Positions 1 to 9,194 are shown, numbered from the stretch's first letter. The stretch: DNA of 64,000 nucleotides from Anaerolineae bacterium (GCA_013178095.1 JABLXK010000007.1:1-64000); one strand, 5' to 3'. Notes: a model not told the origin generated them from the sequence alone. Translations and numbers: made by a program.

Positions 1-151
1 GACTGGCTCGTTCCGCGCTCAACCCCATCTCGCGCAGTGCTTGCCATGCCCGCAGCATTTGCAGTCTGTGTTTCGCTTTCTCGCTAAGTGCTATTGGCTT
101 GCGCTTGACTAACTGATAAAATTCCTTGGGTAAGTGATATCGAATGTGCAT
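1..151 (-). CDS. Transposase/integrase-type protein, N-terminal part (runs off window)
   Basis: The 50 visible codons start at an ATG whose complement is at 149-151, behind a strong ribosome binding site (AAAGGAG, 7 nt upstream). The peptide begins MHIRYHLPKEFYQLV and continues with a basic helical stretch (ALSEKAKHRLQMLRAW, then EMGLSAERAS) that looks like the first helix-turn-helix of IS481/IS3-like or integrase-core transposases. The catalytic domain would lie outside the window, so neither family nor integrity can be judged. The neighbouring 150 bp show no obvious terminal inverted repeat. Identity as a transposase is an inference from the N-terminal pattern only; another DNA-binding protein is possible. 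Confidence 0.5.
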   Translation of the reverse strand, partial: MHIRYHLPKEFYQLVKRKPIALSEKAKHRLQMLRAWQALREMGLSAERAS

Positions 152-308
152 CGGGATCTCCTTTTTTTGGTTTACCACCGCTAAGGATGACCCTGATGCT
201 CCTTTTTGTCCAGAGCCTTCGTCTCATATGTTTCTGAACTTATTCAGATTTCAGTATAATACCGGCCGGAAGTAAAATTTTACCGGATGCTATAATCAGC
301 CCAGGTAT

Positions 309-767
309 ATGAATTCCAGAGTGAAAAACCCGCTTATCTCCGAAAAAAAAGCAGTCTGCCGGCGGAACGTGCGCCGCGCCGCAACCCTTTTTTGTTTATT
401 CTGGTACGCGCTGCTGGGCGGACTGCGCTTTTATGAAGCGCTGAAGTATCAGTCTTATCTCGTTGGATTGAATGTCTGGCCGCGGCCGCTATATATCCAA
501 TTGAGCGGATTATTAATCGGATTGGGTTTCAGCCTAGCCTTATTCTTTGTGGTATTCAAGCTGCGCTGCACGCCGCTGTATATTCGCGCCCTGGGCAGCC
601 TCTTTTTAGCCTGGTTATGGTTCGATGTCATCTGGCTGGGCACACGGGAAGCTTTTTACCATAACCTGCCCGTCACCGGCCTGATCAGCGCGGCCACGCT
701 GCTGGTCATGTTCGCGCTGGTCAAGCCATACGACTATTTTCGGGAGGAAAAAGATGGGCACCAATAA
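309..767 (+). CDS. Small integral membrane protein of unknown function
   Basis: A 152-residue protein with a basic N terminus (residues 1-25, many Arg/Lys) and four hydrophobic segments at about 26-46, 62-85, 91-108 and 120-137, ending in a charged tail. I recognise no family. The basic start followed by hydrophobic helices predicts a cytoplasmic-membrane protein with its N terminus inside. Its last 14 nt overlap the next gene, a CYTH-domain protein, so the two are probably co-translated. A TATAAT hexamer at 255-260 and another at 291-296 lie upstream and could be the promoter. The ATG used has only a weak AGG 3 nt upstream, so the exact start is uncertain. Confidence 0.6.
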   Translation: MNSRVKNPLISEKKAVCRRNVRRAATLFCLFWYALLGGLRFYEALKYQSYLVGLNVWPRPLYIQLSGLLIGLGFSLALFFVVFKLRCTPLYIRALGSLFLAWLWFDVIWLGTREAFYHNLPVTGLISAATLLVMFALVKPYDYFREEKDGHQ

Positions 768-1365
768 ACTGGAGCAGGAAGCCAAATTCTGGCTGGGCGA
801 CCCTGCGAAACTGGAGCAGAATTTGATATCTCTAAATGCGCGCCTGGTGCAGCCGCGCACCTATGAACTCAACTTGCGTTTCGATACCGAGGATGGGCGC
901 CTGGCCAAGGCTTTTCAGGCGCTGCGCCTGCGCCAGGACCAAAAAACCCGACTGACTTTCAAGGGCGCCGCCGACCCGCACAGCGCGGTCAGCTCCCGCA
1001 CGGAAATTGAAGTGGAGGTCAGCGACCTGAAAACCGCGCGTGAAATCCTGGAAGCGCTGGGATACAGGGTCGTGGTTACGTATGAAAAATACCGGGCGGC
1101 ATACCACCTAGGGAAGGTGGAAGTATCGCTCGATGAAATGCCCTTCGGCAATTTCTGCGAGATCGAGGGGCCGGATACGGAAAGCATCCAGACCGCTGCG
1201 GAAAAATTGGGATTGGACTGGGAAGCGCGCAGCAAGCTCAGTTATTTAGCCATCTTCAGCATCTTGAAAGAGGCTTACTCGCTGCCCATCGATGACCTGA
1301 CTTTTGAAGCTTTTAAAGGATTAAAACTTTCAATGGAAAAGGTCGGATTGGTATTCGCAAATTGA
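754..1365 (+). CDS. CYTH domain protein (class IV adenylate cyclase / thiamine-triphosphatase-like)
   Basis: The 203-residue protein has the CYTH pattern. A near N-terminal acidic motif (LEQEAKFWL) is followed by alternating basic and acidic strands lining a tunnel: LRLRQDQKTRLTFKG at about 52-66, EIEVEVSD at about 80-88, YEKYR at about 110-114, VEVSLDEMPFGNFCEIEG at about 121-138. These supply the Glu/Lys/Arg residues that bind triphosphate and metal in the family. The C-terminal part (SKLSYLAIF) also fits CyaB-like members. Known CYTH enzymes include adenylate cyclases and inorganic or thiamine triphosphatases, and sequence alone does not choose between them. A good ribosome binding site (GGGAGGAAAAAG) sits directly before the ATG, inside the end of the upstream membrane-protein gene. 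Confidence 0.85.
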   Translation: MGTNKLEQEAKFWLGDPAKLEQNLISLNARLVQPRTYELNLRFDTEDGRLAKAFQALRLRQDQKTRLTFKGAADPHSAVSSRTEIEVEVSDLKTAREILEALGYRVVVTYEKYRAAYHLGKVEVSLDEMPFGNFCEIEGPDTESIQTAAEKLGLDWEARSKLSYLAIFSILKEAYSLPIDDLTFEAFKGLKLSMEKVGLVFAN

Positions 1366-1610
1366 TCTTGAATTTTGTCCTCCTAAATAATCACCGGGAT
1401 GGGAATGGATTACCCGTTATTAATTCATTCTCCTGTTTCGTACATAAATACAACCACCGTTTTAAGAAAAATATATTCAGTACTCTTGTGAATGCATGAA
1501 TATACGTATAAAGCATTAAATTCAGAAGACCTTGATCAACAAGGACATTGCATCGAAATTATGAATCGATATAATCACCGCCCGATTTATTAAAACCTAC
1601 ATTAACGTTT
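1366..1610. other. Intergenic, AT-rich, convergent gene ends
   Basis: The 245 bp lie between the convergent ends of the CYTH gene and glpK. I see no convincing ORF, RNA gene or strong terminator hairpin here; the sequence is AT-rich throughout. Confidence 0.5.
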
Positions 1611-3101
1611 TTATTCTATCCAATCAAATGTTCTCGTTACTGCTTTTTTCCATTCTTTATATTTTTCAGAATACAGAGGACTGCATACTTTAGGGTTCCA
1701 CACTTTATCTTTCTTCCAGTTGGAACGCATCTCTTTTAGGTCTTTCCAGAATCCGATTGCATATCCAGCTGCATAAGCCGCACCTAATGCAGTGGTTTCA
1801 GCAACACGAGGCCGAATGACAGGCACTTGAAGGACATCTGCCTGGATTTGCATTAACAAATCATTCCTTACCATGCCCCCATCAACTTTAAGCGCAAGTA
1901 AATCCACCCCTGAATCGGATTTCATCGCCTCTAAAACCTCACGGGTTTGAAAAGCGGTTGCTTCCAGCACTGCTCTAGCAAAATGCCCATTATTCACGTA
2001 TCGAGTCAATCCGACGATAATTCCGCGCGCGTTTGATTTCCAGTACGGAGCAAACAATCCTGAAAAAGCTGGCACAAAATAAATCCCGCCATTATCATCG
2101 ACTGTCTTGGCTAGATTTTCAATCTCTGCTGCGCTGCTGATCATTTTTAAATTATCGCGCAGCCATTGGACAAGAGCGCCGGTGATGGCAATAGAACCTT
2201 CCAATGCGTAGACAGGTTTTTCATTTTTCAACTGGTAACAAACCGTTGTTAAAAGGCCATTTTTCGAAAATACGATATTGTTTCCGGTATTGAGCAGCAT
2301 AAAACAACCGGTGCCATAGGTATTTTTTGCTTCTCCAACATCAAAACAGGCTTGTCCGACAGTAGCCGCTTGTTGATCACCCAAATCTCCGCAGACCGGA
2401 ATCTCACCGCCAAAAGGCCCATCCTTGAAAGTCAACCCATAGACTTCGGAAGATGAGCATATTTTTGGGAGCATCTTCATGGGGATAGTAAATATTTCAC
2501 AAATCTCCTCATCCCATTTCAGTGTTTTAAGGTCCATCAACATTGTTCGGCTTGCATTTGTCACATCCGTAACGTGTTGCCCGGTAAGATTCCAAATAAT
2601 CCAGGTGTCGATATTGCCAAATATCGCTCTTCCTTCTTCGGCAGCCTGGCGAACTTCCGGAACATTATCCAGGATCCATTTAATTTTTGGGCCGGAAAAA
2701 TAAGTTGCCAATGGAAGACCAACACGTTTGATAAACCGCTCCTGCCCCCCTTTTTTTGCCAATTCTGAAATTATCTCATCGGTGCGAGTATCCTGCCAAA
2801 CAATAGCGTTATAAAAAACTTTTCCACTATCCTTGTCCCATACAACGGTGGTTTCGCGTTGATTGGTCACTCCAATCGCGGCAATATCTTCAAGTCTAAG
2901 CCCTGCAAGCTTCATAGCCTCTTTGATAACATCTTGAGTGCGCGCCCATATTTCGTAGGGATTATGTTCCACCCATCCGGGTTGTGGATAAATTTGTTTA
3001 TGCTCAAGTTGATGACTGCTGATTATCTCTCCGCCATGATTAAAAATCATACAACGGGTACTCGACGTTCCTTGATCAATCGAAGCAATAAATTCCGCCA
3101 T
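1611..3101 (-). CDS. glpK: Glycerol kinase
   Basis: A full-length (496 aa) FGGY-family kinase that phosphorylates glycerol to sn-glycerol 3-phosphate with ATP in the cytoplasm. Visible signatures are the N-terminal phosphate loop [13 protein letters not shown], the glycerol-binding stretch [12 protein letters not shown], the WLRDNL and [17 protein letters not shown] blocks, and the C-terminal ATP-site block [17 protein letters not shown] followed by [12 protein letters not shown]. Length and block order are those of E. coli GlpK. It is divergent from a GlpA-like/GlpB-like/DUF1667 module at 3347-6475, which would oxidise the product to dihydroxyacetone phosphate. No glycerol facilitator gene lies in the window. 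The start ATG is preceded by GGAGGGTTTCT, a good ribosome binding site. Confidence 0.97.
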   Translation of the reverse strand: MAEFIASIDQGTSSTRCMIFNHGGEIISSHQLEHKQIYPQPGWVEHNPYEIWARTQDVIKEAMKLAGLRLEDIAAIGVTNQRETTVVWDKDSGKVFYNAIVWQDTRTDEIISELAKKGGQERFIKRVGLPLATYFSGPKIKWILDNVPEVRQAAEEGRAIFGNIDTWIIWNLTGQHVTDVTNASRTMLMDLKTLKWDEEICEIFTIPMKMLPKICSSSEVYGLTFKDGPFGGEIPVCGDLGDQQAATVGQACFDVGEAKNTYGTGCFMLLNTGNNIVFSKNGLLTTVCYQLKNEKPVYALEGSIAITGALVQWLRDNLKMISSAAEIENLAKTVDDNGGIYFVPAFSGLFAPYWKSNARGIIVGLTRYVNNGHFARAVLEATAFQTREVLEAMKSDSGVDLLALKVDGGMVRNDLLMQIQADVLQVPVIRPRVAETTALGAAYAAGYAIGFWKDLKEMRSNWKKDKVWNPKVCSPLYSEKYKEWKKAVTRTFDWIE

Positions 3102-3305
3102 AGAAACCCTCCATTGAATTGTTGTATTAAGTATAAATACAGTTAAGCTTGCGCGGTGGACAAATTATGATCCTAAATTCTGCTTCAGCAAAAGAGAACA
3201 TGAACCATTAATTTTACGAATGATCGAATATCAGCACAATCAGGTTTATATTCCTACTTTTATAAATATGAATATCTTCAGGTGGCAGTTTTACCTGATT
3301 GCTTC

Positions 3306-3311
3306 TATAAT
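3306..3311 (+). promoter_or_regulatory. Possible -10 element of the glycerol-3-phosphate dehydrogenase module
   Basis: A perfect TATAAT hexamer occurs 36 nt before the TTG start chosen for the downstream gene; the hexamer about 17 nt upstream (TGGCAG) is a poor -35. Transcription would begin near 3318, which argues against a translation start at 3320. Confidence 0.4.
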
Positions 3312-3346
3312 TCCATAGTTTGAAGATCATCCTGGGAGCTTGTACG

Positions 3347-4840
3347 TTGTCTGAAACTTACGATATCATCATCATTGGCGGAGGCGTGGTGGGTTGCATG
3401 ACTGCCCGTTTCCTCTCGCGGTATAAACTATCTATTTTGTTAATTGAAAAAGAAATCGATATCGGTTCGGTCACCTCGGCTGCCAATACCGCGCTGGTGC
3501 ATCCCGGCTACGACCCGGTCAGCGGCTCGCTGAAAGCCAAAATGAACGTGGCTGCCGTGCCGCTTTGGCTGAATTTATCAGAAGAATTGAATTTCGCCTA
3601 TGAGCGTTGCGGTGATTTTGTAGTGGCTATCGGGCAGGAAGAATTACCACAGTTGGACGAGTTGGTTGAGCGCGGCAAACGCAACGGCGTGACAGGCATG
3701 TCCATCGTCTCCGGCGATGAGATGCGCAAGCGCGAACCGTTGATAAATCCCGCTGTCAGCGGCGCTCTGTTTGCTGAAACAGGCGCCATGTGCGACCCCT
3801 TCGGGGTGACCTTGGCCGCTGCTGAAAACGCGGTGATGAACGGCGTCACCATCCTGCGCGATACCGCTTTTGAAGATTTTATTATTCAGAACAAACGCAT
3901 TGTCGGCGTCAAGACCAACCGCGGAGCGTTCGGCTGCCGCTGGGCGATCAACGCTGCCGGTCTGTATTCGGACGTGGTGATGCACAAAGCCGGCGTGCGC
4001 CCGGAATTCAAGATCACGCCGCGCAAGGGCGAATACCTGATTCTCGACCGCGCTGACTTTGAACTTCAGTCGGTCTATTTTCCCGTGCCTACTGAAATCA
4101 GCAAAGGTATTATGGCTACTAATTCCGTGCACGGCAACACCATCCTCGGACCAACCGCTCACGATCAGGATGATAAAGAAGACAAGACTAACAGCGAAAG
4201 CGGACTGCAGGAAGTGCTGGAAGGCGGGCGCAAACTGATCCCGTGTGTAGATCCGCGCCACGTGATCGCGGTTTTCGCCGGTCTGCGCGCGGCAGGCAAT
4301 GCTCCCTGCGAGACGCCCGGCGTGGATTATGGGCATGATTTTATCGTCGAAATTCCGGCCACAATCCAGGGTTTGGTCAACCTGGGTGGTATCGAATCCC
4401 CCGGGTTGTCATCATCGCCCGCCATCGCTCTGCGCGTGATCGACTTGCTGAAAGACGCCGGAGAGAAATTGGTCGAAAAATCGGATTGGAATCCCATCCG
4501 CCCGGCGCGCCCGCGCTTCCGCCACATGACGCACGCGCAGCGTCAGGCGGTCATCGAAAAAGACGAACGTTACGGACGCGTGGTTTGCCGCTGCGAAAAC
4601 GTCACTGAAGGCGAGATTGTAGCCGAGATCCATTCCCCCGTGCCCGCCACCACTTACGACGCGATCAAGCGCCGCACCTGGCTGGGCACCGGCCGCTGCC
4701 AGGGCGGGTTCGACCTGCCGCGCGTGACGCACATCCTGGCGCGTGAATTGGGCATATCCGAAACCGCCGTCAGCAAGAAAGGCGGAGATTCCACTTTCCT
4801 ACTGCGCCCCACCAAGCAAGCGGAGGATGACCATGACTAA
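3347..4840 (+). CDS. FAD-dependent glycerol-3-phosphate dehydrogenase, GlpA-like, with BFD-type [2Fe-2S] domain
   Basis: A DAO-family flavoprotein: the dinucleotide fold IIIIGGGVVG lies at residues 6-15, the substrate domain continues to about 390, and a C-terminal BFD-like iron-sulfur domain starts at VVCRCENVTEGE. The reaction expected is oxidation of sn-glycerol 3-phosphate to DHAP, consistent with the divergent glpK. I place the start at TTG 3347 because GGGAG lies 8 nt upstream and a TATAAT at 3306 would put the transcript start near 3318; an in-frame TTG at 3320 is less likely. The BFD domain keeps C-x-C and the later Cys of GRCQGGF, but the usual fourth Cys is Asp (GGFD). The stop overlaps the next gene's ATG by 8 nt. 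It could instead be a related 2-hydroxyacid or amine oxidase; context favours glycerol phosphate. Confidence 0.85.
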   Translation: MSETYDIIIIGGGVVGCMTARFLSRYKLSILLIEKEIDIGSVTSAANTALVHPGYDPVSGSLKAKMNVAAVPLWLNLSEELNFAYERCGDFVVAIGQEELPQLDELVERGKRNGVTGMSIVSGDEMRKREPLINPAVSGALFAETGAMCDPFGVTLAAAENAVMNGVTILRDTAFEDFIIQNKRIVGVKTNRGAFGCRWAINAAGLYSDVVMHKAGVRPEFKITPRKGEYLILDRADFELQSVYFPVPTEISKGIMATNSVHGNTILGPTAHDQDDKEDKTNSESGLQEVLEGGRKLIPCVDPRHVIAVFAGLRAAGNAPCETPGVDYGHDFIVEIPATIQGLVNLGGIESPGLSSSPAIALRVIDLLKDAGEKLVEKSDWNPIRPARPRFRHMTHAQRQAVIEKDERYGRVVCRCENVTEGEIVAEIHSPVPATTYDAIKRRTWLGTGRCQGGFDLPRVTHILARELGISETAVSKKGGDSTFLLRPTKQAEDDHD

Positions 4841-6107
4841 TCTGCATTATGACGTGGTGGTGGTGGGCAGCGGACCCGGTGGTTTGGCCGCCGCTATTTC
4901 CGCCAGACAGAACGGCGCTGAAAAAGTGCTGATCATCGAACGCGATATCGAACTGGGCGGCATTCTGCTGCAATGCATCCACAACGGTTTCGGCGTGGAG
5001 GTTTTCAAGGAAGACCTGCCCGGCCCCAGTTATGCCCAGCGTTTCATCCAGCAGGTGCATGATCTCAAGATTGATACCTTGTTGGACAGCATGGTGCTGG
5101 AAACCACACCCGACCGGCGCTTGTTCATCACCAACCGTAAACTGGGCATCCGCGAGATCAAGGCCGGGGCGCTGGTGTTTGCCATGGGCTGCCGCGAACG
5201 CACACGCGCTCAGATCCGCCTGCCTGGTTCGCGGCCAGCCGGCGTCTATACCGCCGGCACCGCCCAGCGCTGGGTGAACGTGGAAGGTTACATGCCCGGT
5301 AAGCGTTTCGTCATCCTGGGCTCCGGCGACATCGGCATGATCATGGCCCGCCGTCTGACCTTCGAGGGCGCCAAAGTGGAACGCGTGCTGGAGATCATGC
5401 CTTATCTTTCCGGTTTAACCCGCAACTACGTGCAATGCTTGCAGGATTTCGACATCCCGCTGCAGCTCAACCATACGGTGAAACGTATCATCGGCAACAA
5501 CCGCGTGGAGGCCATCGAAGCCGCCGCGGTGGACGAGCAGCGCCGCATCATCCCGGGCAGCGAGGAAATCATTCCCTGCGACACGCTGCTGCTCTCGGTC
5601 GGGTTGATCCCCGAAAACGAACTTTCGCGCCAGGCCGGCGTGCGCATCGATCCGGTCACCGCAGGCGCTTTCGTAGACAGCCGCTTCCACACCAGCGTGC
5701 CGGGCATCTTCAGCGCCGGTAATGTGGTGCACGTCTACGATCTGGTGGATTGGGTCACGCAGGCCGGGTTAGCTGCGGGAAAGGGCGCCGCGCTTTTCGC
5801 TCAGGGAAAGCTGGCAGTTTCGGATAAGGTGGTTCGAACCCAAGCCGGTGAAAATGTACGCTATATTGTGCCGCACACTTTCGATCCCAATCTGCTGGCA
5901 GAAGAAGCCATTCCGCTGCAAATGCGCGTGAAACAGCCGATCGAAGCGCCGGTATGGGTTGAAGCTGTCTGCAACGGCAAGTCGGTTACCCGCAAAGCGC
6001 TGCCCTATGCCCGGCCGGGAGAGATGGTTACCTTGAACCTGAAGCCGGATGTGGTCGACTCGTTCCGAGAAAGCGGAACTTTGACAGTAAATATTACAGA
6101 ACGGTGA
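4833..6107 (+). CDS. NAD(P)/FAD-dependent oxidoreductase, second subunit of the glycerol-3-phosphate dehydrogenase module
   Basis: This pyridine-nucleotide-disulfide-type oxidoreductase (about 424 aa) has two Rossmann motifs: the FAD site VVVVGSGPGGLAAA near residues 7-20 and the NAD site FVILGSGDIGMIMARR near residue 160. A further FAD-contact motif (GIFSAGNVVHVYD) lies near residue 290. It lacks the redox-active CxxC of thioredoxin reductases. The start at 4833 is preferred because GGAGGATGACC immediately precedes it and its reading frame begins with the FAD fold; the ORF extends 30 codons further upstream, but those codons overlap the previous gene and are not conserved-looking. Homologues sit between a GlpA-like protein and DUF1667 in many anaerobes and are thought to pass electrons from the flavoprotein. 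That role is taken from family context. Confidence 0.85.
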   Translation: MTNLHYDVVVVGSGPGGLAAAISARQNGAEKVLIIERDIELGGILLQCIHNGFGVEVFKEDLPGPSYAQRFIQQVHDLKIDTLLDSMVLETTPDRRLFITNRKLGIREIKAGALVFAMGCRERTRAQIRLPGSRPAGVYTAGTAQRWVNVEGYMPGKRFVILGSGDIGMIMARRLTFEGAKVERVLEIMPYLSGLTRNYVQCLQDFDIPLQLNHTVKRIIGNNRVEAIEAAAVDEQRRIIPGSEEIIPCDTLLLSVGLIPENELSRQAGVRIDPVTAGAFVDSRFHTSVPGIFSAGNVVHVYDLVDWVTQAGLAAGKGAALFAQGKLAVSDKVVRTQAGENVRYIVPHTFDPNLLAEEAIPLQMRVKQPIEAPVWVEAVCNGKSVTRKALPYARPGEMVTLNLKPDVVDSFRESGTLTVNITER

Positions 6108-6475
6108 TTGCCATGACTTCTGAACCGATACCAATCATTTGCGTTGCCTGCCCCAAAGGCTGCCGCCTGGAAGTCCTGCGCAGCGAAGGCGATATTCTGG
6201 TCAACCACGCCGGCTGTAAACGCGGGCAGGAATATGCGCGCGGCGAAGTCACCGATCCGCGCCGCATGGTTGCCAGCACAGTAAAGGTTTTAAACGCCAT
6301 TCATCCCCTGCTGCCGGTGTACACCTCGGCGCCTTTTCCAAAGGGAAGGATTCGTGAATTGCTGGCGGAAATCCGTAAAGTGGAATTAAAAGCCCCGGTC
6401 AAGATAAACCAGGTGGTGATTGAAAACGCGCTGGGCACAGGCATCGATGTGGTCGCCAGCCGCGATTTGGAATAA
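6104..6475 (+). CDS. DUF1667 protein, third member of the glycerol-3-phosphate dehydrogenase module
   Basis: A 120-123 residue protein with four N-terminal cysteines in the pattern CVACPKGC and a later GCKRGQEYA, which probably bind an iron-sulfur cluster or zinc. The remainder (STVKVLNA, LPVYTS, PKGRIREL) matches DUF1667, whose genes regularly follow the GlpA-like and GlpB-like oxidoreductases. It is likely a small electron-transfer or assembly partner; no activity is established. GTG 6104 overlaps the preceding stop (GTGA), while ATG 6113 is an alternative with GGTG upstream; translational coupling is likely either way. Confidence 0.85.
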   Translation: MIAMTSEPIPIICVACPKGCRLEVLRSEGDILVNHAGCKRGQEYARGEVTDPRRMVASTVKVLNAIHPLLPVYTSAPFPKGRIRELLAEIRKVELKAPVKINQVVIENALGTGIDVVASRDLE

Positions 6476-6505
6476 TGCCAATCCGCACTAGCACTCAATA
6501 AGCCG

Positions 6506-6540
6506 AAAAAAAAGGGCAGGTTTGAAATTAAACCTGCCCT
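6506..6540 (-). terminator. Rho-independent terminator (mainly for the minus-strand lipoprotein gene)
   Basis: An 11-bp perfect stem (AGGGCAGGTTT / AAACCTGCCCT) is followed on the minus strand by eight consecutive T residues, the classic layout, 24 bp past the lipoprotein stop. Read on the plus strand the hairpin is followed only by TTCC, so termination of the glycerol module from this side would be weaker. Confidence 0.9.
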
Positions 6541-6563
6541 TTCCTGTTCAGTTTTCGCTGACT

Positions 6564-7277
6564 TTAATCGTCATCAGGGGTTTTAGTGGGAGACGGATAG
6601 GTGTACGTAACTGCCAGATAGAAACGGCAGAATATGTCACCATTGTCGTTGACAATACCCCATTGCGAAACTTTCATCTTGCTGAATGGATGAGTCGGCA
6701 TCTGGAAATCAATCGTGATATCCACTGTTTCGTAGGGATCGACGTCTTCGGAGAATTTGTACAAATGCTTCGGACTCCAATCCGAGTCCTCGGTGGATTC
6801 GTCCTCGATCCAGGTCACGTAATATTCGTCTTTATCCCAGGTCACCAATCCGGTGTTCTTCACCGTCCAGACGCCATCGAAAATCCACCCGGTCATTTGC
6901 GGGCCGTCCCAAGGAGTTTGGTTGACAATCTCGCATTTATAGACGTCTGGCGTATAGGTAGGAATTTTTGTTTTAGATGAACTGCCGCCGCTCGAGCTGC
7001 TGCTTGAGCTGCTGCCGCCGCTGTAAACCACCTTCACGGTTGGGGTTACCGTGCTGAGCGTGGCAGTGGGCAAGGGGGTCATCGTGGGTGGCACCGGAGT
7101 AGCCGAAGGGTTCAGCGCCGCATCCACGGTGAGCTGCGCCATGGCTTGCATAACGGCTTCGGTTTGGATCGCGGCCACATCCGGGGTGGGTTCCTGGCTG
7201 GCACCGCCGCAGGAAGTCAGCAACAGCATCCCCGCGATAATGATCCCCAAGCTTACTGATTTCATACTTTTAACCAT
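6564..7277 (-). CDS. Lipoprotein with NBR1-like Ig domain
   Basis: A 237-residue secreted protein. A lipoprotein signal peptide ends in the lipobox LLLTSCGG (Cys about residue 23), so the mature N terminus should be lipid-anchored on the outer face of the membrane. Residues 40-75 are rich in Thr/Pro, followed by a serine/glycine run near 80-100 that forms a flexible linker. The C-terminal half (GWIFDGVWTVKNTGLVTWD, then YDIT-like strands and FSKMKVSQWGIVNDNG) resembles the Ig-like domain first described in human NBR1 and common in Chloroflexota extracellular proteins. The start has an excellent ribosome binding site (GGAGGAAAA). Its partner or ligand is unknown; it is monocistronic and divergent from a GGDEF gene. 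Confidence 0.75.
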   Translation of the reverse strand: MVKSMKSVSLGIIIAGMLLLTSCGGASQEPTPDVAAIQTEAVMQAMAQLTVDAALNPSATPVPPTMTPLPTATLSTVTPTVKVVYSGGSSSSSSSSGGSSSKTKIPTYTPDVYKCEIVNQTPWDGPQMTGWIFDGVWTVKNTGLVTWDKDEYYVTWIEDESTEDSDWSPKHLYKFSEDVDPYETVDITIDFQMPTHPFSKMKVSQWGIVNDNGDIFCRFYLAVTYTYPSPTKTPDDD

Positions 7278-7568
7278 TTTTCCTCCAATCTGTTCCCGGG
7301 TCGAGCATCGGAATCAGAAGTAGTGCCGTATTTTGAACTCAAACTTACGGCTTGTCAAGTGGGGTTGCAGGCAGTTTTACCTGAATTCTTATTTATTGTA
7401 ACACTATGTAATTCAATCAAAGTCCTGGCAGATATCCCAGAGGATCTATCGTGTGGTATGGGTTTAAATCTGATCAAGTCGTAAACATTATTCTTTTTTG
7501 CGTATAATAATGTGCATGCCCGTTTACTGGAAGAGCGGGTAAACTCATTAACGATTGGTTTCATCAAA

Positions 7569-9194
7569 ATGAGCTCTCGCAACAAATTCAACTTGATCAT
7601 CAAATATACAATCTTTGGATGTGCGTTCGGCCTCCTGTTCCCGTTCGTGGCCACCTGCTGCCAGCTCGTGATTCTCAAACTGCCGGTTAATGGGCAAAGC
7701 ATTCGGGAGATTCATCTAAACCCATTGTTATGGATCATCGATACCGCTCCTGTCTTCCTGGGACTATTTGCTTACTCAGCCGGCGTGCGCCAGCAGCAAT
7801 TGGTTGACCAGGCTGACAAACTGGAAGATTTAATCAACCTGCGCTCCACTGAAATTATCCGCCAAAAACTGTTCTACGAAGCCCTGGTCGACAACAGCCC
7901 GATTGCCATCGTCACCCTGGACCAGGATCAGAAGATCATCTCAATCAACCCGGCATTTCAGGAATTGTTTGGGTATCATCAGGACGAAGTCATGGGGAAA
8001 GATCTTGATACTCTGATCGCTAATCCCAATAGCCCTCATGAAGCTTTTTTGATCAGTCAAAAAGTCTGGGAAGGCGAAGCAGTACACGAGTTCGGAAAAC
8101 GAAAACACAAAGATGGGCACATGGTGGACGTGGAGATCTTTGGCGAACAGATCAGAATTAATGGAAAACGCGTTGGCATCGTTGGATTGTATCGGGATAT
8201 CACTGTTGAAAGGCGCGCGCAGGAAGCCCTGAGCGCCAGCGAGGAACGCTTCCGGCGCATGTTTTCGGATTCACCGGTGGCGTTGCGCATGGAAGATTAT
8301 TCGCCTCTAAGAAAATGGCTCGATGAAAACTATCGCGACCAAAGTATTTCGCTTAAAGCAATGGGGGAAAAGGATGCGCTGCTTTTTCAGCGTCTGGCGG
8401 CCCTGCCGCAGGTGATCGATCTCAACGAAGCCACCCTGTGGCTCTTCGGAGTTAAAGATAAAGATGAAATGCAGAAAAACCTGCATAATATCCTGAGCCA
8501 GGAATGCCGCAACGAAGCCCTGGATATCCTGGATTGCATGCTGGCGGGCGAAACCTCGCTGGAACGGGAATTGATTTATAACCGCATGGACGGCAAAAAA
8601 ATCTATACGATCACCAAATTATCCGTGATTCCGGGACACGAAAAAACCTGGGGCAGGGTGCTTTTTTCCAACCTGGACATAACCGAACGGAAATTGGCCG
8701 AGGAACGGTTAACCTATATCAGCCTGCACGATATCATGACCGGCATCTATAACCGGGCATTCTTCGAAGAGGAAGTTTCCCGCTTATCCAAAAGCCGTTC
8801 TTTTCCCATCAGCATCCTGGTAATGGATATGGACAACCTGAAAACTATCAACGATCAATATGGGCATCAGGCGGGTGATTTGGCGCTGCAGAGTATTGCT
8901 AACATCGTCAAGAACTGCTTCCGCAGCGATGACGTGATCGCGCGCATCGGCGGCGATGAAATTGCCGTTCTGCTAACCGGGGTCGATGCCGAAGGGGCTG
9001 AGAACGCCAAGGCCAGGATCAACCATGCCGTTCAAAACCATAATCAAACCAGGGGTACGGATATCCCGCTCAGCGTGTCCATCGGCTGCGCTACAGCACA
9101 TGCGGGGGACAATCTGAGCGAAAAATTCCAAAAAGCCGATACGCTCATGTATGAAGAAAAAAAGACAAAAAAGAAAAACAGCCCCGCGAAATAA
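7569..9194 (+). CDS. Membrane PAS-GGDEF diguanylate cyclase
   Basis: The protein makes cyclic di-GMP from two GTP. It has two transmembrane helices in the first 80 residues (IFGCAFGLLFPFVATC and LLWIIDTAPVFLGLFAYSAG), a PAS domain from about 100 (FYEALVDNSPIAIVTLDQDQ), a second, poorer PAS-like region near 230-360, and a C-terminal GGDEF domain with active-site loop RIGGDEIAVLL. The inhibitory RxxD site (RSDD) lies five residues upstream of the GG. I use ATG 7569. A GTG at 7512 is in frame but lies just after a TATAAT at 7503, making it likely to be upstream of, or at, the transcript start. No ribosome binding site is strong at either position. The sensed signal is not evident from the sequence. 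Confidence 0.88.
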   Translation: MSSRNKFNLIIKYTIFGCAFGLLFPFVATCCQLVILKLPVNGQSIREIHLNPLLWIIDTAPVFLGLFAYSAGVRQQQLVDQADKLEDLINLRSTEIIRQKLFYEALVDNSPIAIVTLDQDQKIISINPAFQELFGYHQDEVMGKDLDTLIANPNSPHEAFLISQKVWEGEAVHEFGKRKHKDGHMVDVEIFGEQIRINGKRVGIVGLYRDITVERRAQEALSASEERFRRMFSDSPVALRMEDYSPLRKWLDENYRDQSISLKAMGEKDALLFQRLAALPQVIDLNEATLWLFGVKDKDEMQKNLHNILSQECRNEALDILDCMLAGETSLERELIYNRMDGKKIYTITKLSVIPGHEKTWGRVLFSNLDITERKLAEERLTYISLHDIMTGIYNRAFFEEEVSRLSKSRSFPISILVMDMDNLKTINDQYGHQAGDLALQSIANIVKNCFRSDDVIARIGGDEIAVLLTGVDAEGAENAKARINHAVQNHNQTRGTDIPLSVSIGCATAHAGDNLSEKFQKADTLMYEEKKTKKKNSPAK

